This document shows, one piece after another, positions 54,280 to 64,000 of a DNA stretch of 64,000 nucleotides. Made by a program: the position numbers and the translations under genes. The DNA is from Pseudodonghicola flavimaris (GTDB lineage: Bacteria > Pseudomonadota > Alphaproteobacteria > Rhodobacterales > Rhodobacteraceae). Under the pieces are notes generated by a model. It saw only the letters and a program-made list of their open reading frames with translations. It was not told where the DNA came from and did no database searches. The stretch spans positions 124,001 through 188,000 of the forward strand of contig NZ_JASNJD010000001.1 of the NCBI RefSeq assembly GCF_030164425.1. The letters run 5' to 3'. Position 1 is the stretch's first letter. Each line of letters begins with the position of its first letter.

Positions 54280-54878
54280 GCGTGTTTGCCTTTTACCTGT
54301 TCGCGATTTGCGCCCTCGCGGGCGGGCTGTTCACCGTGATCAGCCGACAGCCGGTTCACTCGGTGCTCTGGCTGATCCTGGCCTTCATCTCTTCGGCGGG
54401 GCTGTTCGTTCTGCTGGGAGCCGAATTCGTCGCCATGCTGCTGGTGATCGTCTATGTCGGCGCGGTGGCGGTTCTGTTCCTCTTCGTGGTGATGATGCTG
54501 GATGTCGACTTCGCCGCGCTTAAGGCGGAGATGGCCAAGTACCTGCCGCTGGCGCTGCTGGTCGGGCTGATCATCCTGATGCAATTCGTCGTTGCCTATG
54601 GCGCCTGGGAGGCCAACGGCGCCGCCGAGACGCTGCGCGCGGCACCGACGCCGAGCGATATCACCAATACCGAGGCGATCGCGTCGCTGCTCTATGACAA
54701 ATACTTCCTGCTGTTCCAGCTGGCAGGGCTGATCCTGCTGGTCGCGATGATCGGGGCGATCGTCCTGACGCTGCGCCACAGGCAGGACATCAAACGGCAG
54801 AACGTTCTGGCCCAGCTTTACCGCGATCCGGCCAAGGCGATGGAGCTGCGCGATGTCAAGCCGGGGCAGGGGCTCTGA
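54276..54878 (+). CDS. nuoJ: NADH-quinone oxidoreductase subunit J
   Basis: 200 residues, five membrane helices. [21 protein letters not shown] and [21 protein letters not shown] include the pi-bulge helix of ND6-type subunits. [24 protein letters not shown] is the last helix, followed by a basic tail. Start overlaps the CMD gene (ATGA). Confidence 0.96.
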   Translation: MSVFAFYLFAICALAGGLFTVISRQPVHSVLWLILAFISSAGLFVLLGAEFVAMLLVIVYVGAVAVLFLFVVMMLDVDFAALKAEMAKYLPLALLVGLIILMQFVVAYGAWEANGAAETLRAAPTPSDITNTEAIASLLYDKYFLLFQLAGLILLVAMIGAIVLTLRHRQDIKRQNVLAQLYRDPAKAMELRDVKPGQGL

Positions 54879-54881
54879 GCA

Positions 54882-55019
54882 ATGGACTGGATCGGCCTCG
54901 CCCACCTGGTGTTCAGCAAGGTTGGGATTATCGGGGTCGCTCTGATCTGGGGGGTGAAGGCCGCGGTCAGCTGGTTGCTGTACCGCTGGTGGAAACTGAA
55001 ACGCGCCGCAATGCGGTGA
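54882..55019 (+). CDS. 45-residue single-helix membrane protein between nuoJ and nuoK
   Basis: The frame from ATG 54882 to TGA 55019 encodes MDWIGLAHLVFSKVGIIGVA and then a second hydrophobic part (LIWGVKAAVSWLLYRWWKLK) ending KRAAMR. It begins three bases after the nuoJ stop, with GGGGCAGGGG before it, uses the same GC-rich third-position codons as its neighbours and has a typical inner-membrane profile with positively charged cytoplasmic tail. I recognise no family. It may be an accessory micro-subunit of complex I; it is too short to be certain. Confidence 0.6.
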   Translation: MDWIGLAHLVFSKVGIIGVALIWGVKAAVSWLLYRWWKLKRAAMR

Positions 55020-55108
55020 CGTGATGTCTAGGCCGGGCGATGTCCGGCAGTCCCGGGCGACCGGGGCAACGAGAGAATGAACGAATGGGCCAGGCCCAGA
55101 GGGACGAT

Positions 55109-55414
55109 ATGATCGGACTTGAGCATTACCTAACCGTGGCAGCCACGCTGTTCGTGATCGGGATCTTCGGGCTGTTCCTGAACCGCAAGAATGTGATCAT
55201 TCTGCTGATGAGCATCGAATTGATCCTGCTGTCTGTGAACATCAACTTCGTCGCCTTCTCGTCTTTTCTGCACGATATGGCGGGGCAGGTCTTCACGCTC
55301 TTCGTGCTGACGGTCGCCGCGGCCGAGGCCGCGATCGGGCTTGCCATCCTCGTGTGTTTCTTCCGCAACCGCGGCACCATCGCGGTCGAAGACGTCAATG
55401 TGATGAAGGGGTAA
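55109..55414 (+). CDS. nuoK: NADH-quinone oxidoreductase subunit K
   Basis: 101 residues from ATG 55109 (AGAGGGAC ribosome site), the standard NuoK length; the frame extends upstream but without homology. Three membrane helices with the key acidic residues in [19 protein letters not shown] and [19 protein letters not shown], which correspond to the two conserved Glu of ND4L. Related to Mrp antiporter subunit C. Confidence 0.97.
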   Translation: MIGLEHYLTVAATLFVIGIFGLFLNRKNVIILLMSIELILLSVNINFVAFSSFLHDMAGQVFTLFVLTVAAAEAAIGLAILVCFFRNRGTIAVEDVNVMKG

Positions 55415-55421
55415 GAGACCT

Positions 55422-57557
55422 ATGGAAACCATCATCCTCTTCGCCCCGCTCGTCGGTGCGATCCTGGCCGGCTTTGGCTGGAAAATCATCGGCGAGACGG
55501 CAGCCATGTGGGTTACCACGGGCCTGCTGTTCCTCTCCTGCGCACTGAGCTGGGTCGTCTTCCTCAGCTTCGACGGTGTCACCCAGCATATCGAGGTGCT
55601 GCGGTTCATCGAAAGCGGCTCGCTGTCGACCTCCTGGTCGATCCGGCTGGACCGACTGACCGCGATCATGCTGATCGTGGTGACCACGGTCTCCGCCTTC
55701 GTGCACCTCTACAGCTTCGGCTACATGGCGCATGACCCGGCTTTCAAGGACGGCGAAAGCTACAAGCCGCGGTTCTTCGCCTATCTGTCGCTCTTCACCT
55801 TCGCGATGCTGTCGCTGGTGACCGCCGACAACCTGGTGCAGATGTTCTTCGGCTGGGAGGGCGTGGGTCTCGCCTCCTACCTGCTGATCGGCTTCTATTA
55901 TCGCAAGCCCTCGGCCTCCGCCGCCGCCATGAAGGCCTTCGTGGTCAACCGGGTCGGCGACTTCGGCTTCTCGCTGGGAATGTTCGCGCTGTTCTTCCTG
56001 TCCGACAGCATCAACTTCAACGATGTCTTCGCCTATGCGCCGACGCTGGCGGAAACCAAGCTGACCTTCCTCTGGGGGGAATGGACCGCTTCGGAAGTGA
56101 TCGCCATCCTGCTCTTCATCGGGGCGATGGGGAAATCGGCGCAGCTGCTGCTGCACACCTGGCTGCCGGACGCGATGGAAGGCCCGACCCCGGTGTCGGC
56201 GCTGATCCACGCCGCGACCATGGTCACCGCCGGTGTCTTCCTGGTCTGCCGGATGTCGCCGGTGATGGAATTCGCCCCCTACGCGACGGGCTTCATCACC
56301 ATTCTGGGCGCCATCACCGCCTTCTTCGCGGCGACCGTGGGCCTGGTTCAGACCGACATCAAACGGGTGATCGCCTATTCGACCTGTTCGCAGCTGGGCT
56401 ACATGTTCGTGGCCGCCGGTGTCGGCGTCTATTCCGCGGCAATGTTCCACCTGCTGACGCACGCTTTCTTCAAGGCGCTGCTGTTCCTCTGCGCCGGTTC
56501 GGTCATCCACGCGATGCATCACGAGCAGGACATGCGGAACTACGGTGGTCTGCGCAAGAAGATCCCCTTCACCTTCTGGACCATGGTGCTTGGCACGCTG
56601 GCGATCACCGGTGTCGGCATTCCGCTGACCCACTTCGGCTTCGCCGGCTTCCTGTCCAAGGACGCCATCATCGAGAGCGCCTGGGCCGGCGGGTCGACCT
56701 TCGGCTTCTGGGCTCTGGTCATCGCGGCCGCTTTCACCAGCTTCTACTCCTGGCGTCTGATCTTCCTGACCTTCTTCGGCACGCCGCGCGGCGACAAACA
56801 TGCGCATGATCATGCCCATGAAAGCCCGATGGTCATGCTGATCCCGCTGGGCGTTCTCAGCCTGGGCGCCGTCTTCGCCGGGATGCTGTGGTACAATAAC
56901 TTCTTCGGCCACGCCGACCAGCTGGGTGAATTCTACGGGATCCCGGTTGCCGAGGCGACGATGCACGGTGACGCCGGCCACGGCGAGACCGCCGCGCATG
57001 GTGAAACCACCGCAGCGCATGGCGAGACGACCGCCGCCGCCGACACTGCCACCGAGGGCCACGCGGCCGAGGGTGGGGGCCATATGGTCTTCGCCGGCGA
57101 GCCGGGCCAGGGGGCGCTCTACATCGGGGCCGACAACCGTGTGCTGGAAGCTGCCCATGCGGCCCCCGCCTGGGTCAAGGTTTCGCCCTTCATCGCCATG
57201 GTGCTGGGCCTGCTGGTCGCGATCTGGTTCTACCTGGTCAACCCGGCGCTGCCCAAGAAGCTGGCCGAAAGCCAGCGCCCGCTCTACCTGTTCCTGCTGA
57301 ACAAGTGGTACTTCGACGAACTTTATGACGCCGTTCTGGTGAAGCCCATCGTGGCTCTGGGCCGGCTGCTGTGGAAACGCGGCGATGGCAAGACCATCGA
57401 CGGTTTCCTGAACGGGATCGCCCTGGGGGTCGTTCCGTTCTTCACCCGGCTCGCGGGCCGGGCGCAGTCTGGCTACATCTTCACCTACGCCTTCTGGATG
57501 GTGCTGGGCATAGCTGCCCTCGTTACCTGGATGTCGATCGGCGGAGGAGCACACTGA
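55422..57557 (+). CDS. nuoL: NADH-quinone oxidoreductase subunit L, with His-rich insert
   Basis: 711 residues, antiporter-like proton channel at the tip of the membrane arm with the long lateral helix at its end. Typical motifs: [20 protein letters not shown] near 145, [30 protein letters not shown] near 245-275, the Lys/His line [20 protein letters not shown] near 315. Residues about 514-555 form an insert with three HGET units ([20 protein letters not shown]) and further His/Glu/Ala, longer than in E. coli NuoL. Stop shared with nuoM (TGATG). Confidence 0.97.
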   Translation: METIILFAPLVGAILAGFGWKIIGETAAMWVTTGLLFLSCALSWVVFLSFDGVTQHIEVLRFIESGSLSTSWSIRLDRLTAIMLIVVTTVSAFVHLYSFGYMAHDPAFKDGESYKPRFFAYLSLFTFAMLSLVTADNLVQMFFGWEGVGLASYLLIGFYYRKPSASAAAMKAFVVNRVGDFGFSLGMFALFFLSDSINFNDVFAYAPTLAETKLTFLWGEWTASEVIAILLFIGAMGKSAQLLLHTWLPDAMEGPTPVSALIHAATMVTAGVFLVCRMSPVMEFAPYATGFITILGAITAFFAATVGLVQTDIKRVIAYSTCSQLGYMFVAAGVGVYSAAMFHLLTHAFFKALLFLCAGSVIHAMHHEQDMRNYGGLRKKIPFTFWTMVLGTLAITGVGIPLTHFGFAGFLSKDAIIESAWAGGSTFGFWALVIAAAFTSFYSWRLIFLTFFGTPRGDKHAHDHAHESPMVMLIPLGVLSLGAVFAGMLWYNNFFGHADQLGEFYGIPVAEATMHGDAGHGETAAHGETTAAHGETTAAADTATEGHAAEGGGHMVFAGEPGQGALYIGADNRVLEAAHAAPAWVKVSPFIAMVLGLLVAIWFYLVNPALPKKLAESQRPLYLFLLNKWYFDELYDAVLVKPIVALGRLLWKRGDGKTIDGFLNGIALGVVPFFTRLAGRAQSGYIFTYAFWMVLGIAALVTWMSIGGGAH

Positions 57558-59098
57558 TGGACAACCTGCTTTCCATTATCACCTTCGTGCCGGCACTGGC
57601 GGCGCTGATCCTGGCGGTGTTCCTGCGCGGCGATGATGCTGCGGCGCAGCGCAACGCCAAATGGGTGGCGCTCTTCGCCACCACGGTGACCTTCCTGATC
57701 TCCATCGCGCTCTATACCGAGTTCGATCCCTCCAACACCGGCTTCCAGTTCGTGGAAGAGGGCGAATGGCTGATGGGGATGAAGTACAAGATGGGCGTTG
57801 ACGGGATCAGCGTGCTCTTCGTGCTGCTGACCACCTTCATCATGCCGCTGACCATTCTGGCCAGCTGGAATGTCACCGACCGGGTGAAGGAATATATGAT
57901 CGCCTTCCTCATGCTCGAGACCCTGATGCTCGGCGTGTTCATGGCGCTCGATCTGGTGCTGTTCTACCTGTTCTTCGAAGCCGGTCTGATCCCGATGTTC
58001 CTGATCATCGGCATCTGGGGCGGGGCCAACCGCATCTATGCCTCCTTCAAGTTCTTCCTCTACACCTTCCTCGGCTCGGTTCTGATGCTGGTGGCGATGG
58101 TGGCGATGTATGCCGATGCCGGCACCACGGATATCGAGCTGCTGCTGACCCACGAATTCGCGACCGAGAGCTTCTCGGTGCTGGGGATCCACGTGCTGGG
58201 GGGCATGCAGACGATGCTGTTCCTCGCCTTCTTCGCCTCCTTCGCGGTGAAGATGCCGATGTGGCCGGTGCATACCTGGCTGCCGGACGCCCACGTTCAG
58301 GCGCCTACCGCGGCCTCGGTGCTGCTGGCGGCGATCATGCTGAAGATGGGCGGCTACGGCTTCCTGCGCTTCAGCCTGCCGATGTTCCCGGTTGGCTCCG
58401 ACGTGATGGCGCCCTTGGTGCTGTGGATGTCGGCGATCGCCATTGTCTATACCTCGCTGGTGGCACTGGTGCAGGAGGACATGAAGAAGCTGATCGCCTA
58501 TTCCTCGGTTGCGCACATGGGCTTCGTGACCATGGGTCTCTTCGCCACCAACCAGCAGGGGATCGACGGCGCCATCTTCCAGATGCTGAGCCACGGGTTC
58601 ATCTCCGCCGCGCTCTTCCTCTGCGTCGGGGTGATCTATGACCGTATGCACACCCGTGAAATCTCCGCCTATGGCGGTCTGGTGAACCGGATGCCGGCCT
58701 ATGCCCTGGTCTTCATGTTCTTCACCATGGGCAACATCGGCTTGCCGGGGACCTCGGGTTTCATCGGTGAATTCCTCACCATGATGGGCGTCTTCAAGGT
58801 CAACACCTGGGTTGCCGCCGTCGCCGCCACCGGGGTGATCTGGTCCGCCGCCTATGGCCTCTGGCTCTATCGCCGGGTGGTGTTCGGCGATCTGATCAAG
58901 GAGAGCCTGAAGACCATCAAGGACATGAGCGCGCGAGAGAAATGGATCTTCGCGCCGCTGGTGGCGATGACCCTGATCCTGGGCTTCTACCCGGCGCTGG
59001 TGACCGACATCATCAGCCCGTCGACCACCGCGCTGGTCGAGCATTTTGACACTGCGCTGGCTGCGGCCGAGGCCGCAACGCAGCACGCATCGAACTAA
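57557..59098 (+). CDS. nuoM: NADH-quinone oxidoreductase subunit M
   Basis: 513 residues from ATG 57557. Antiporter-like subunit ND4 with about fourteen helices: [35 protein letters not shown] near 120-150 (conserved Glu), [30 protein letters not shown] near 240-265 and [21 protein letters not shown] near 310. Normal length. Confidence 0.97.
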   Translation: MDNLLSIITFVPALAALILAVFLRGDDAAAQRNAKWVALFATTVTFLISIALYTEFDPSNTGFQFVEEGEWLMGMKYKMGVDGISVLFVLLTTFIMPLTILASWNVTDRVKEYMIAFLMLETLMLGVFMALDLVLFYLFFEAGLIPMFLIIGIWGGANRIYASFKFFLYTFLGSVLMLVAMVAMYADAGTTDIELLLTHEFATESFSVLGIHVLGGMQTMLFLAFFASFAVKMPMWPVHTWLPDAHVQAPTAASVLLAAIMLKMGGYGFLRFSLPMFPVGSDVMAPLVLWMSAIAIVYTSLVALVQEDMKKLIAYSSVAHMGFVTMGLFATNQQGIDGAIFQMLSHGFISAALFLCVGVIYDRMHTREISAYGGLVNRMPAYALVFMFFTMGNIGLPGTSGFIGEFLTMMGVFKVNTWVAAVAATGVIWSAAYGLWLYRRVVFGDLIKESLKTIKDMSAREKWIFAPLVAMTLILGFYPALVTDIISPSTTALVEHFDTALAAAEAATQHASN

Positions 59099-59111
59099 GG
59101 GAACCGGACAG

Positions 59112-60551
59112 ATGATCCAGGCTGATCTCACTGTAATCCTGCCGGAAATCGTTCTGGCCCTCTTCGCCCTGCTGGCGTTGGTGGCGGCGGTTTACACCGG
59201 CAAGGACAAACTGGGCCCGACGCTGGTCTGGGTGACCGCCGCGCTGATGCTGCTGCTGGGGCTCTGGATCGGCACCGCGCCGGCCGGAACCCAGGAAGCC
59301 TTCGGTGGCATGTTCATCAACGACGGCTTCGCCCGTTTCGCCAAGGTGGTGATCCTGCTCTCCGCCGCGCTGGTCCTGGTGATGAGCCAGGAGTACATGT
59401 CGCGCCGCGGCATCCTGCGGTTCGAATATCCGGTGCTGGTGGCGCTGGGGGTCGTGGGCATGTTGGTCATGGTCTCCGCCGGGGACCTGATGACCCTCTA
59501 TATGGGGCTGGAGCTGCAATCGCTGGCGCTCTACGTCGTCGCGGCGCTGCGTCGTGACAGCGTGAAGTCGACCGAAGCCGGCCTGAAATACTTCGTCCTC
59601 GGCGCGCTGAGCTCGGGCCTGCTGCTCTATGGCGCCTCGCTGGTCTATGGCTATGCCGGCACGACGCTGTTCTCCGGCATCATCCAGACGGCACAGCATG
59701 GCGAAGTGTCGATCGGCCTGCTGTTCGGCCTGGTGTTCCTGATCTCGGGCCTGGCCTTCAAAGTCTCCGCCGTTCCGTTCCACATGTGGACGCCGGACGT
59801 CTACGAAGGCTCGCCGACCCCGGTCACCGTCTTCTTTGCCACTGCGCCGAAGATGGCTGCGATGGGCATGCTGGCGCGGCTGCTGTTCGATGCCTTCGGC
59901 AATGCCATCCCGGACTGGAGCCAGGTGATCGCGGTGCTGTCGCTGCTGTCGATGTTCGTCGGCTCGGTCGCCGCCATCGGCCAGCGCGATATCAAGCGCC
60001 TGATGGCCTATTCTTCGATCACCCATATGGGCTTCGCCCTGATGGGTCTGGCTTCTGGCACCGTCTTCGGTGTGCAGTCGATGCTGATCTACATGGCGAT
60101 CTACGTCACCATGAACATCGGCACCTTCGCCTTCATCCTGATGATGGAGAAGGACGGCAAGCCGGTGACCGATATCAACGCGCTGAACATGTATTCCAAG
60201 CGCGAGCCGGGCAAGGCGCTGGCGATGCTGGTGCTGATGTTCTCCATGGCCGGTGTGCCGCCGATGCTGGGCTTCTTCGGGAAGTTCTACGTGCTGCGCG
60301 CCGCCTATGAGGGTGGTCTGGCCTGGCTGGCGATCGCCGGTGTGGTGGCCTCGGTCATCGCGGCCTTCTACTACCTGCGGATCGTGTACTTCATGTACTT
60401 CGGCAAGGACGGTGAAGAGCTCGACACCCACCGTTCGCCGGTGCTGTGGCTGCTGCTGACCGCCTCCGCTGTGGTGATGGTCGCCGGGATCGTGAACATG
60501 TTCGGCGTGGATGGGGCAGCCGCTGCTGCCGCCGCCACGCTGCTGAACTGA
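59112..60551 (+). CDS. nuoN: NADH-quinone oxidoreductase subunit N
   Basis: 479 residues from ATG 59112; the longer frame is not homologous. Third antiporter-like subunit (ND2), with [21 protein letters not shown] near 130, [32 protein letters not shown] near 225-255 and [21 protein letters not shown] near 295. Last gene of the nuo operon; a strong hairpin follows. Confidence 0.97.
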   Translation: MIQADLTVILPEIVLALFALLALVAAVYTGKDKLGPTLVWVTAALMLLLGLWIGTAPAGTQEAFGGMFINDGFARFAKVVILLSAALVLVMSQEYMSRRGILRFEYPVLVALGVVGMLVMVSAGDLMTLYMGLELQSLALYVVAALRRDSVKSTEAGLKYFVLGALSSGLLLYGASLVYGYAGTTLFSGIIQTAQHGEVSIGLLFGLVFLISGLAFKVSAVPFHMWTPDVYEGSPTPVTVFFATAPKMAAMGMLARLLFDAFGNAIPDWSQVIAVLSLLSMFVGSVAAIGQRDIKRLMAYSSITHMGFALMGLASGTVFGVQSMLIYMAIYVTMNIGTFAFILMMEKDGKPVTDINALNMYSKREPGKALAMLVLMFSMAGVPPMLGFFGKFYVLRAAYEGGLAWLAIAGVVASVIAAFYYLRIVYFMYFGKDGEELDTHRSPVLWLLLTASAVVMVAGIVNMFGVDGAAAAAAATLLN

Positions 60552-60557
60552 GCAAAT

Positions 60558-60582
60558 CGGGGCGCCCGGTCTGGGCGCCCCG
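60558..60582 (+). terminator. Strong hairpin after nuoN
   Basis: CGGGGCGCCC-GGTCT-GGGCGCCCCG is a perfect 10-bp GC stem 7 bases after the nuoN stop, without a T-tract. It could be the nuo operon terminator (Rho-assisted) or a boundary in a longer transcript that includes birA. Confidence 0.55.
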
Positions 60583-60618
60583 CTGTATGGCGACAGAGTT
60601 GCCCCGGAGGTCCGCAGG

Positions 60619-61368
60619 ATGAGCGTTTGGCCCGAAGCCTATGACCTCCGCATCTACGACGAAATCGACAGTACCCTGGCCGAGGCGGCGCGGATCGCCC
60701 CGGGGGTGAGCAGGCCGGTCTGGATGCTGGCGCGGTTGCAGACCGCAGCCCGTGCGCGACGCGGTCGTAACTGGGACAGCCCGCGCGGCAATCTCTACTC
60801 GACACTGGTCTATAATCCCGGCTGCGGCCCGCAGCAGGCGGCGCTGCGCAGTTTCGTGGCCGCGCTGGCGCTGTTCGATGCCTGCGTCGCGGTGATCGGC
60901 CGGGCCGAGGGGCTGGCGCTGAAATGGCCCAACGACGTCCTGCTGAACGGCGGCAAATTGGCCGGCATCCTGCTGGAGAGCCTCAGCCTGGGGCCCGACA
61001 GGCTGTATCTGGCCGTGGGAATCGGTGTGAACCTGGCCGATGCGCCGCCTGTCGAGGCGGTGGAGCCCGGGGCCGTGCGCCCGGTATCGCTGGCCGGAGA
61101 GACAGGGGTACTGATAACCCCGGACGATTTCCTGATCGAACTGGCGTTGGCCTACGACCGTTACGAGGCGCAGCTTTCGACCGAGGGGTTCGCCCCGATC
61201 CGCAGCGCCTGGCTGGCCCGCGCCGCGCGTCTGGGGGAGCAGATCGTCGCGCGCACCGGCACCTCGGAAACCGTCGGGATCTTCGAAACCATCGACACCG
61301 ATGGCCAACTGGTTCTGTCCACCGCCTCTGGCCGCGTGCGGATCCCGGCGGCGGACGTCTATTTCTGA
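60619..61368 (+). CDS. birA: Biotin--[acetyl-CoA-carboxylase] ligase
   Basis: 249 residues, the short form without an N-terminal DNA-binding domain, so it is an enzyme but not a repressor. Activates biotin with ATP and attaches it to lysines of AccB, MccA and related proteins. DEIDSTLAEAARIA near 15 and RARRGRNWDSPRGNLYSTLVY near 50-70 (the biotinyl-AMP loop) and LKWPNDVLLNGGKLAGILLES near 100-120 are diagnostic. Near MccA (38281) in the same window. Confidence 0.94.
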   Translation: MSVWPEAYDLRIYDEIDSTLAEAARIAPGVSRPVWMLARLQTAARARRGRNWDSPRGNLYSTLVYNPGCGPQQAALRSFVAALALFDACVAVIGRAEGLALKWPNDVLLNGGKLAGILLESLSLGPDRLYLAVGIGVNLADAPPVEAVEPGAVRPVSLAGETGVLITPDDFLIELALAYDRYEAQLSTEGFAPIRSAWLARAARLGEQIVARTGTSETVGIFETIDTDGQLVLSTASGRVRIPAADVYF

Positions 61369-61390
61369 TTTCATCGGGAGGGGAGGCCCC

Positions 61391-62170
61391 ATGCTTCTTG
61401 CCATCGACTGCGGCAATACCAACACCGTGTTCTCGGTCTGGGACGGAGAGCGGTTCCTGTGCACCCTGCGCACCTCGACGCACCACGGGCGCACGGCGGA
61501 TGCCTATTTCACCTGGTTCTCGACGCTGATGAAGCACTACGGGATCGAGGCGGAGATCAACGATGTGATCATCTCCTCGACGGTGCCGCGCGTGGTCTTC
61601 AACCTGCGCATCTTCGCCGACCGCTTCTTCGGCTGCCGGCCGCTGGTGGTGGGCCGACCCGACTGTCTGCTGCCGCATGACCCGCGCGTCGACGAGGGCA
61701 CGCGGCCCGGGCCCGACCGGCTGGCCAATGCCGCCGGCGCCTTCGACCGCCACGGCGGCGATGTGGTGGTGGTCGATTTCGGCACCGCCACCAATTTCGA
61801 CGTGGTCGCGGCCGATGGCGCCTATGTCGGCGGGGTGATCGCGCCGGGGGTGAACCTGAGCCTGGAGGCGCTGCATTCGGGGGCGGCGGCGCTGCCGCAT
61901 GTGGATATCAGCCAGCCCGACAAGGTGATCGGCACAAATACGGTTGAATGTATTCAATCCGGCGTGTTCTGGGGCTATATCGGGCTGATTACCGGGATCA
62001 TCGACCGCATCAAGGCTGAATACGGCCGCCCGATGAAGGTGATCTCGACCGGCGGTCTGGCGCCCCTGTTTCAGCAGGGCGAAGATTTGTTCGACCGCTT
62101 CGAAGACGACCTCACGATGCACGGGCTGACCGTGATCCATCGCTATAACAAAGAAAACGGAGTGATATGA
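61391..62170 (+). CDS. coaX: Type III pantothenate kinase
   Basis: 259 residues from ATG 61391 (GGGAGGGGAGG ribosome site); the longer frame is not homologous. First step of coenzyme A synthesis. ASKHA-fold motifs: LAIDCGNTNTVFSVWDG (phosphate 1), GPDRLANAAGAF, VVVVDFGTATNFDVV (phosphate 2) and GGVIAPGVNLSLEAL. Overlaps rnj by four bases. Confidence 0.96.
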   Translation: MLLAIDCGNTNTVFSVWDGERFLCTLRTSTHHGRTADAYFTWFSTLMKHYGIEAEINDVIISSTVPRVVFNLRIFADRFFGCRPLVVGRPDCLLPHDPRVDEGTRPGPDRLANAAGAFDRHGGDVVVVDFGTATNFDVVAADGAYVGGVIAPGVNLSLEALHSGAAALPHVDISQPDKVIGTNTVECIQSGVFWGYIGLITGIIDRIKAEYGRPMKVISTGGLAPLFQQGEDLFDRFEDDLTMHGLTVIHRYNKENGVI

Positions 62171-63834
62171 GCAGCGAGAGACTGATCTATCTGCCGCTTG
62201 GCGGCGCAGGCGAAATCGGCATGAATGCCTATGTCTACGGCTACGGCGCGCCGGGAGAGGAGCGGCTGATCCTGGTCGATCTGGGCGTGGCCTTTCCGGA
62301 CATGGACGGCACCCCGGGGGTCGATCTGATCATGCCCGACATCGCCTGGCTGAAGGAGCGGACGGACAGGCTGGAGGCTGTCTTCATCACCCATGCGCAC
62401 GAAGACCACATCGGCGCGGTGTCGCATCTTTACAACGAACTGGGGGCGCCGATCTACGCGCGCGCCTTCACCGCCAATATCGCCCGCGGCAAGCTGTCGG
62501 AATACGGCCTGCCGGACGAGGCGGTGACCACTGCCTCCGCCTGGCCGGAGACGGTGAAGGCGGGCCCCTTCAGCATCGGTTTCCTGCCGATTTCGCACTC
62601 CATCCCGGAGAGTGCCGGGCTTGTGATCGACAGCCCGGCGGGCCGGGTGGTGCACAGCGGCGACTTCAAGCTCGACCCCGCTCCGGTGGTGGGGGAGGCC
62701 TTCGATCCGGAACTCTGGGCCGAGGTGGCCAAACCCGGGGTGCGGGCGCTGGTCTGCGATTCGACCAATGTGTTCTCGCCGCAGCCGGGCCGCTCGGAAT
62801 CCGAGCTGGGCAAACCGATTGAGGAACTGGTCCTATCGGCCCAGGGCATGGTGGTGGCAACCACCTTCGCCTCCAATGTGGCCCGGTTGAAGACGCTGGC
62901 CGAGGCCGGCGATCGTGCCGGACGGTCCATTGTTCTGCTGGGCCGGGCGATGCGCCGGATGGTCGAGGCGGCGGTGGAAACCGGCGTTCTGCGCAGCTTT
63001 CCCAAGGTGGTGAGCCCGGAAGAGGCGCAGGACATCCCGCGTGAGAACCTGATGTTGCTGGTCACCGGCAGCCAGGGCGAGCGGCGCGCCGCCAGTGCCC
63101 AGCTCGCGCGCGGCAAGTACCGCGGGCTGGAGCTGAAGGAGGGCGACATGTTCCTGTTTTCCTCGAAGACCATCCCGGGCAACGAACGCGGCGTCATCCG
63201 CATCATGAACCAGCTGAGCGAGAAGGGCATCGACGTGGTCGACGATCACGGCGGCCTTTATCACGTGTCGGGCCACGCCAACCGCCCGGACCTGCAGCGG
63301 ATGCATGAGATCATGCGGCCGCAGATGCTGATCCCGATGCATGGCGAACACCGCCATCTGCGCGAACATGCGCGGCTGGCCGAAGCCGGCGGCATCCAGT
63401 CGGTGATCGCGGTCAACGGTATGATGCTGGATCTCTCCGGCAATGCGCCGACGGTGGCCGACTATGTCGAGACCGGCCGCACTTATCTGGACGGCTCGGT
63501 CAAGGTTGGGGCGCTGGACGGGATCGTGCGCGACCGCATCCGCATGGCGCTGAACGGTCATATGGTGGTCTCTGTCGTTCTCGATGAGGACGATGATCCC
63601 ATTGACGGCGCTTGGGTCGACATCAAGGGGTTGGCCGAGATGGGCAGTTCCAATGCCGGCCTGGTCGAGGTGGTGGAAGAGGATCTGAGCCAGTTCCTGG
63701 GCCGCGCCAACCGCAAGACGCTGACCGATGACGACAAGCTGGAAGAGGGGCTGCGCCGGGTCGCGCGTCAGAGCACGATGAACGAGATCGGCAAGAAGCC
63801 CGAGGTGACCGTGGTCATCAGCCGGTTGGGCTGA
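62167..63834 (+). CDS. rnj: Ribonuclease J (MBL-fold 5' exo/endonuclease)
   Basis: 555 residues. beta-CASP MBL nuclease acting in rRNA maturation and mRNA decay. The zinc motif THAHEDHIGAV near 75, GDFKLDP near 165, VCDSTNV near 195 and, in the C-terminal core, ITGSQGE-type VTGSQGERRAA near 300 and HVSGHANRPDL near 365 (beta-CASP His motif) are all intact. A C-terminal domain of about 100 residues completes the standard bacterial length. The nuoN-birA-coaX-rnj order is typical of Rhodobacteraceae. Confidence 0.96.
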   Translation: MSSERLIYLPLGGAGEIGMNAYVYGYGAPGEERLILVDLGVAFPDMDGTPGVDLIMPDIAWLKERTDRLEAVFITHAHEDHIGAVSHLYNELGAPIYARAFTANIARGKLSEYGLPDEAVTTASAWPETVKAGPFSIGFLPISHSIPESAGLVIDSPAGRVVHSGDFKLDPAPVVGEAFDPELWAEVAKPGVRALVCDSTNVFSPQPGRSESELGKPIEELVLSAQGMVVATTFASNVARLKTLAEAGDRAGRSIVLLGRAMRRMVEAAVETGVLRSFPKVVSPEEAQDIPRENLMLLVTGSQGERRAASAQLARGKYRGLELKEGDMFLFSSKTIPGNERGVIRIMNQLSEKGIDVVDDHGGLYHVSGHANRPDLQRMHEIMRPQMLIPMHGEHRHLREHARLAEAGGIQSVIAVNGMMLDLSGNAPTVADYVETGRTYLDGSVKVGALDGIVRDRIRMALNGHMVVSVVLDEDDDPIDGAWVDIKGLAEMGSSNAGLVEVVEEDLSQFLGRANRKTLTDDDKLEEGLRRVARQSTMNEIGKKPEVTVVISRLG

Positions 63835-63864
63835 TCTCCGTCGCGGCTGCGGCCGCGGCGGCTG

Positions 63865-64000
63865 TCAGAGGCCGAAGTGCTGTCGCCAACTGGCCGCCCG
63901 CATCGCGTCGCGGCGGCCAGAGGCGGCCAGTGCGGCATCGACATCCATATCTTCTCCCGTCTCCCGGTTCTGGGCCAGCGCCGCCAGCCGCATGGTGTAC
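63865..64000 (-). CDS. 3' end of an unidentified gene
   Basis: Minus-strand frame open from the window edge to a TGA at 63865-63867; the last 44 residues include MRLAALAQNRETGEDMDVDA and end ASWRQHFGL. The codon use is normal for this genome and the frame has no internal stop, but the stretch is short and I recognise no family. It would be convergent with rnj, with 30 bases between the stops. Confidence 0.5.
   Translation of the reverse strand, partial: YTMRLAALAQNRETGEDMDVDAALAASGRRDAMRAASWRQHFGL

Noticed and set aside
56979-57038. Possible CRISPR-like short repeats
   Set aside because: They are in-frame codon repeats inside nuoL with no spacers. No CRISPR array or cas gene was seen anywhere.
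55395-57554. 719-codon frame antisense to nuoL
   Set aside because: Composition is Glu/His/Gly-rich without domains; nuoL is certain.
63839-63864. Possible terminator between rnj and the last gene (CGCGGC/GCCGCG)
   Set aside because: Short stem within a run of CGG repeats and no T-tract; cannot be separated from background.
1-64000. tRNA, rRNA, insertion sequences, prophage or integrase genes
   Set aside because: None recognised; intergenic gaps are short and all long frames belong to chromosomal families.

Overview
The window is a high-GC, gene-dense chromosomal segment from an alphaproteobacterium, most likely a member of the Rhodobacteraceae/Paracoccaceae. The evidence is a nuoA-N operon interrupted by the small proteins typical of that group (DUF5337-like, DUF5333-like, a carboxymuconolactone-decarboxylase-like protein), followed by birA-coaX-rnj, NuoB/NuoD sequences of Paracoccus type, an FnrL-like box before ompW, and a dispersed 'CCGCCGGAGG / AAATAC' extragenic repeat. 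No rRNA, tRNA, CRISPR array, transposase or phage gene was seen; the segment looks like core chromosome with a few accessory blocks.

Layout. 1-2456: end of an SDR dehydrogenase, a secreted metallo-beta-lactamase-fold protein whose first zinc motif is lost, twin palindromes and an isoprenylcysteine-type methyltransferase. 2587-5605: pntAB proton-translocating transhydrogenase. 5610-7807 (minus): a probable five-gene operon of secreted EF-hand protein, small secreted Asn/Thr-rich protein, ECF sigma factor, membrane anti-sigma candidate and periplasmic metal-sensor-like protein (CnrH/CnrY/CnrX logic). 8220-10509: DUF3422 membrane protein convergent with, and overlapping, a YeeE/YedE thiosulfate-type transporter. 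10729-20366: a peptide ABC uptake system split between strands (oppABC on minus, fused oppDF on plus) beside three M20 amidohydrolases/deacetylases. 20406-23815 (minus): moaA, waaA (Kdo transferase) and a glycosyltransferase. 23917-32509: lipoprotein, AlkD-like repair protein coupled to a PNPOx-like protein, glmU-glmS, gph, an MmgE/PrpD protein and a DegT-family aminotransferase. 32739-34244: a soluble two-PAS histidine kinase without a neighbouring response regulator. 34387-42024: leucine/isovalerate degradation (ivd, mccB, mccA, hmgL, methylglutaconyl-CoA hydratase) with an ompW on the opposite strand between ivd and mccB. 42027-43252: DUF1127 protein and LysR regulator.

43494-60551 carries a promoter and all fourteen complex I genes (nuoA,B,C,D,E,F,G,H,I,J,K,L,M,N) plus six inserted small genes, one of them only 45 codons long. 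60619-63834 carries birA, coaX and rnj; the last bases hold the 3' end of an unidentified minus-strand gene.

Functional picture: the leu/isovalerate genes produce acetyl-CoA and acetoacetate and reduce ETF; complex I and transhydrogenase handle the NADH/NADPH pools; birA supplies biotinylation needed by MccA; the split Opp system plus M20 enzymes look like an uptake-and-deacylation module. Candidates for new biology are the metal/calcium-flavoured ECF sigma operon, the accessory small proteins inside the nuo operon, the His-rich NuoL insert, and the zinc-site-depleted MBL protein.
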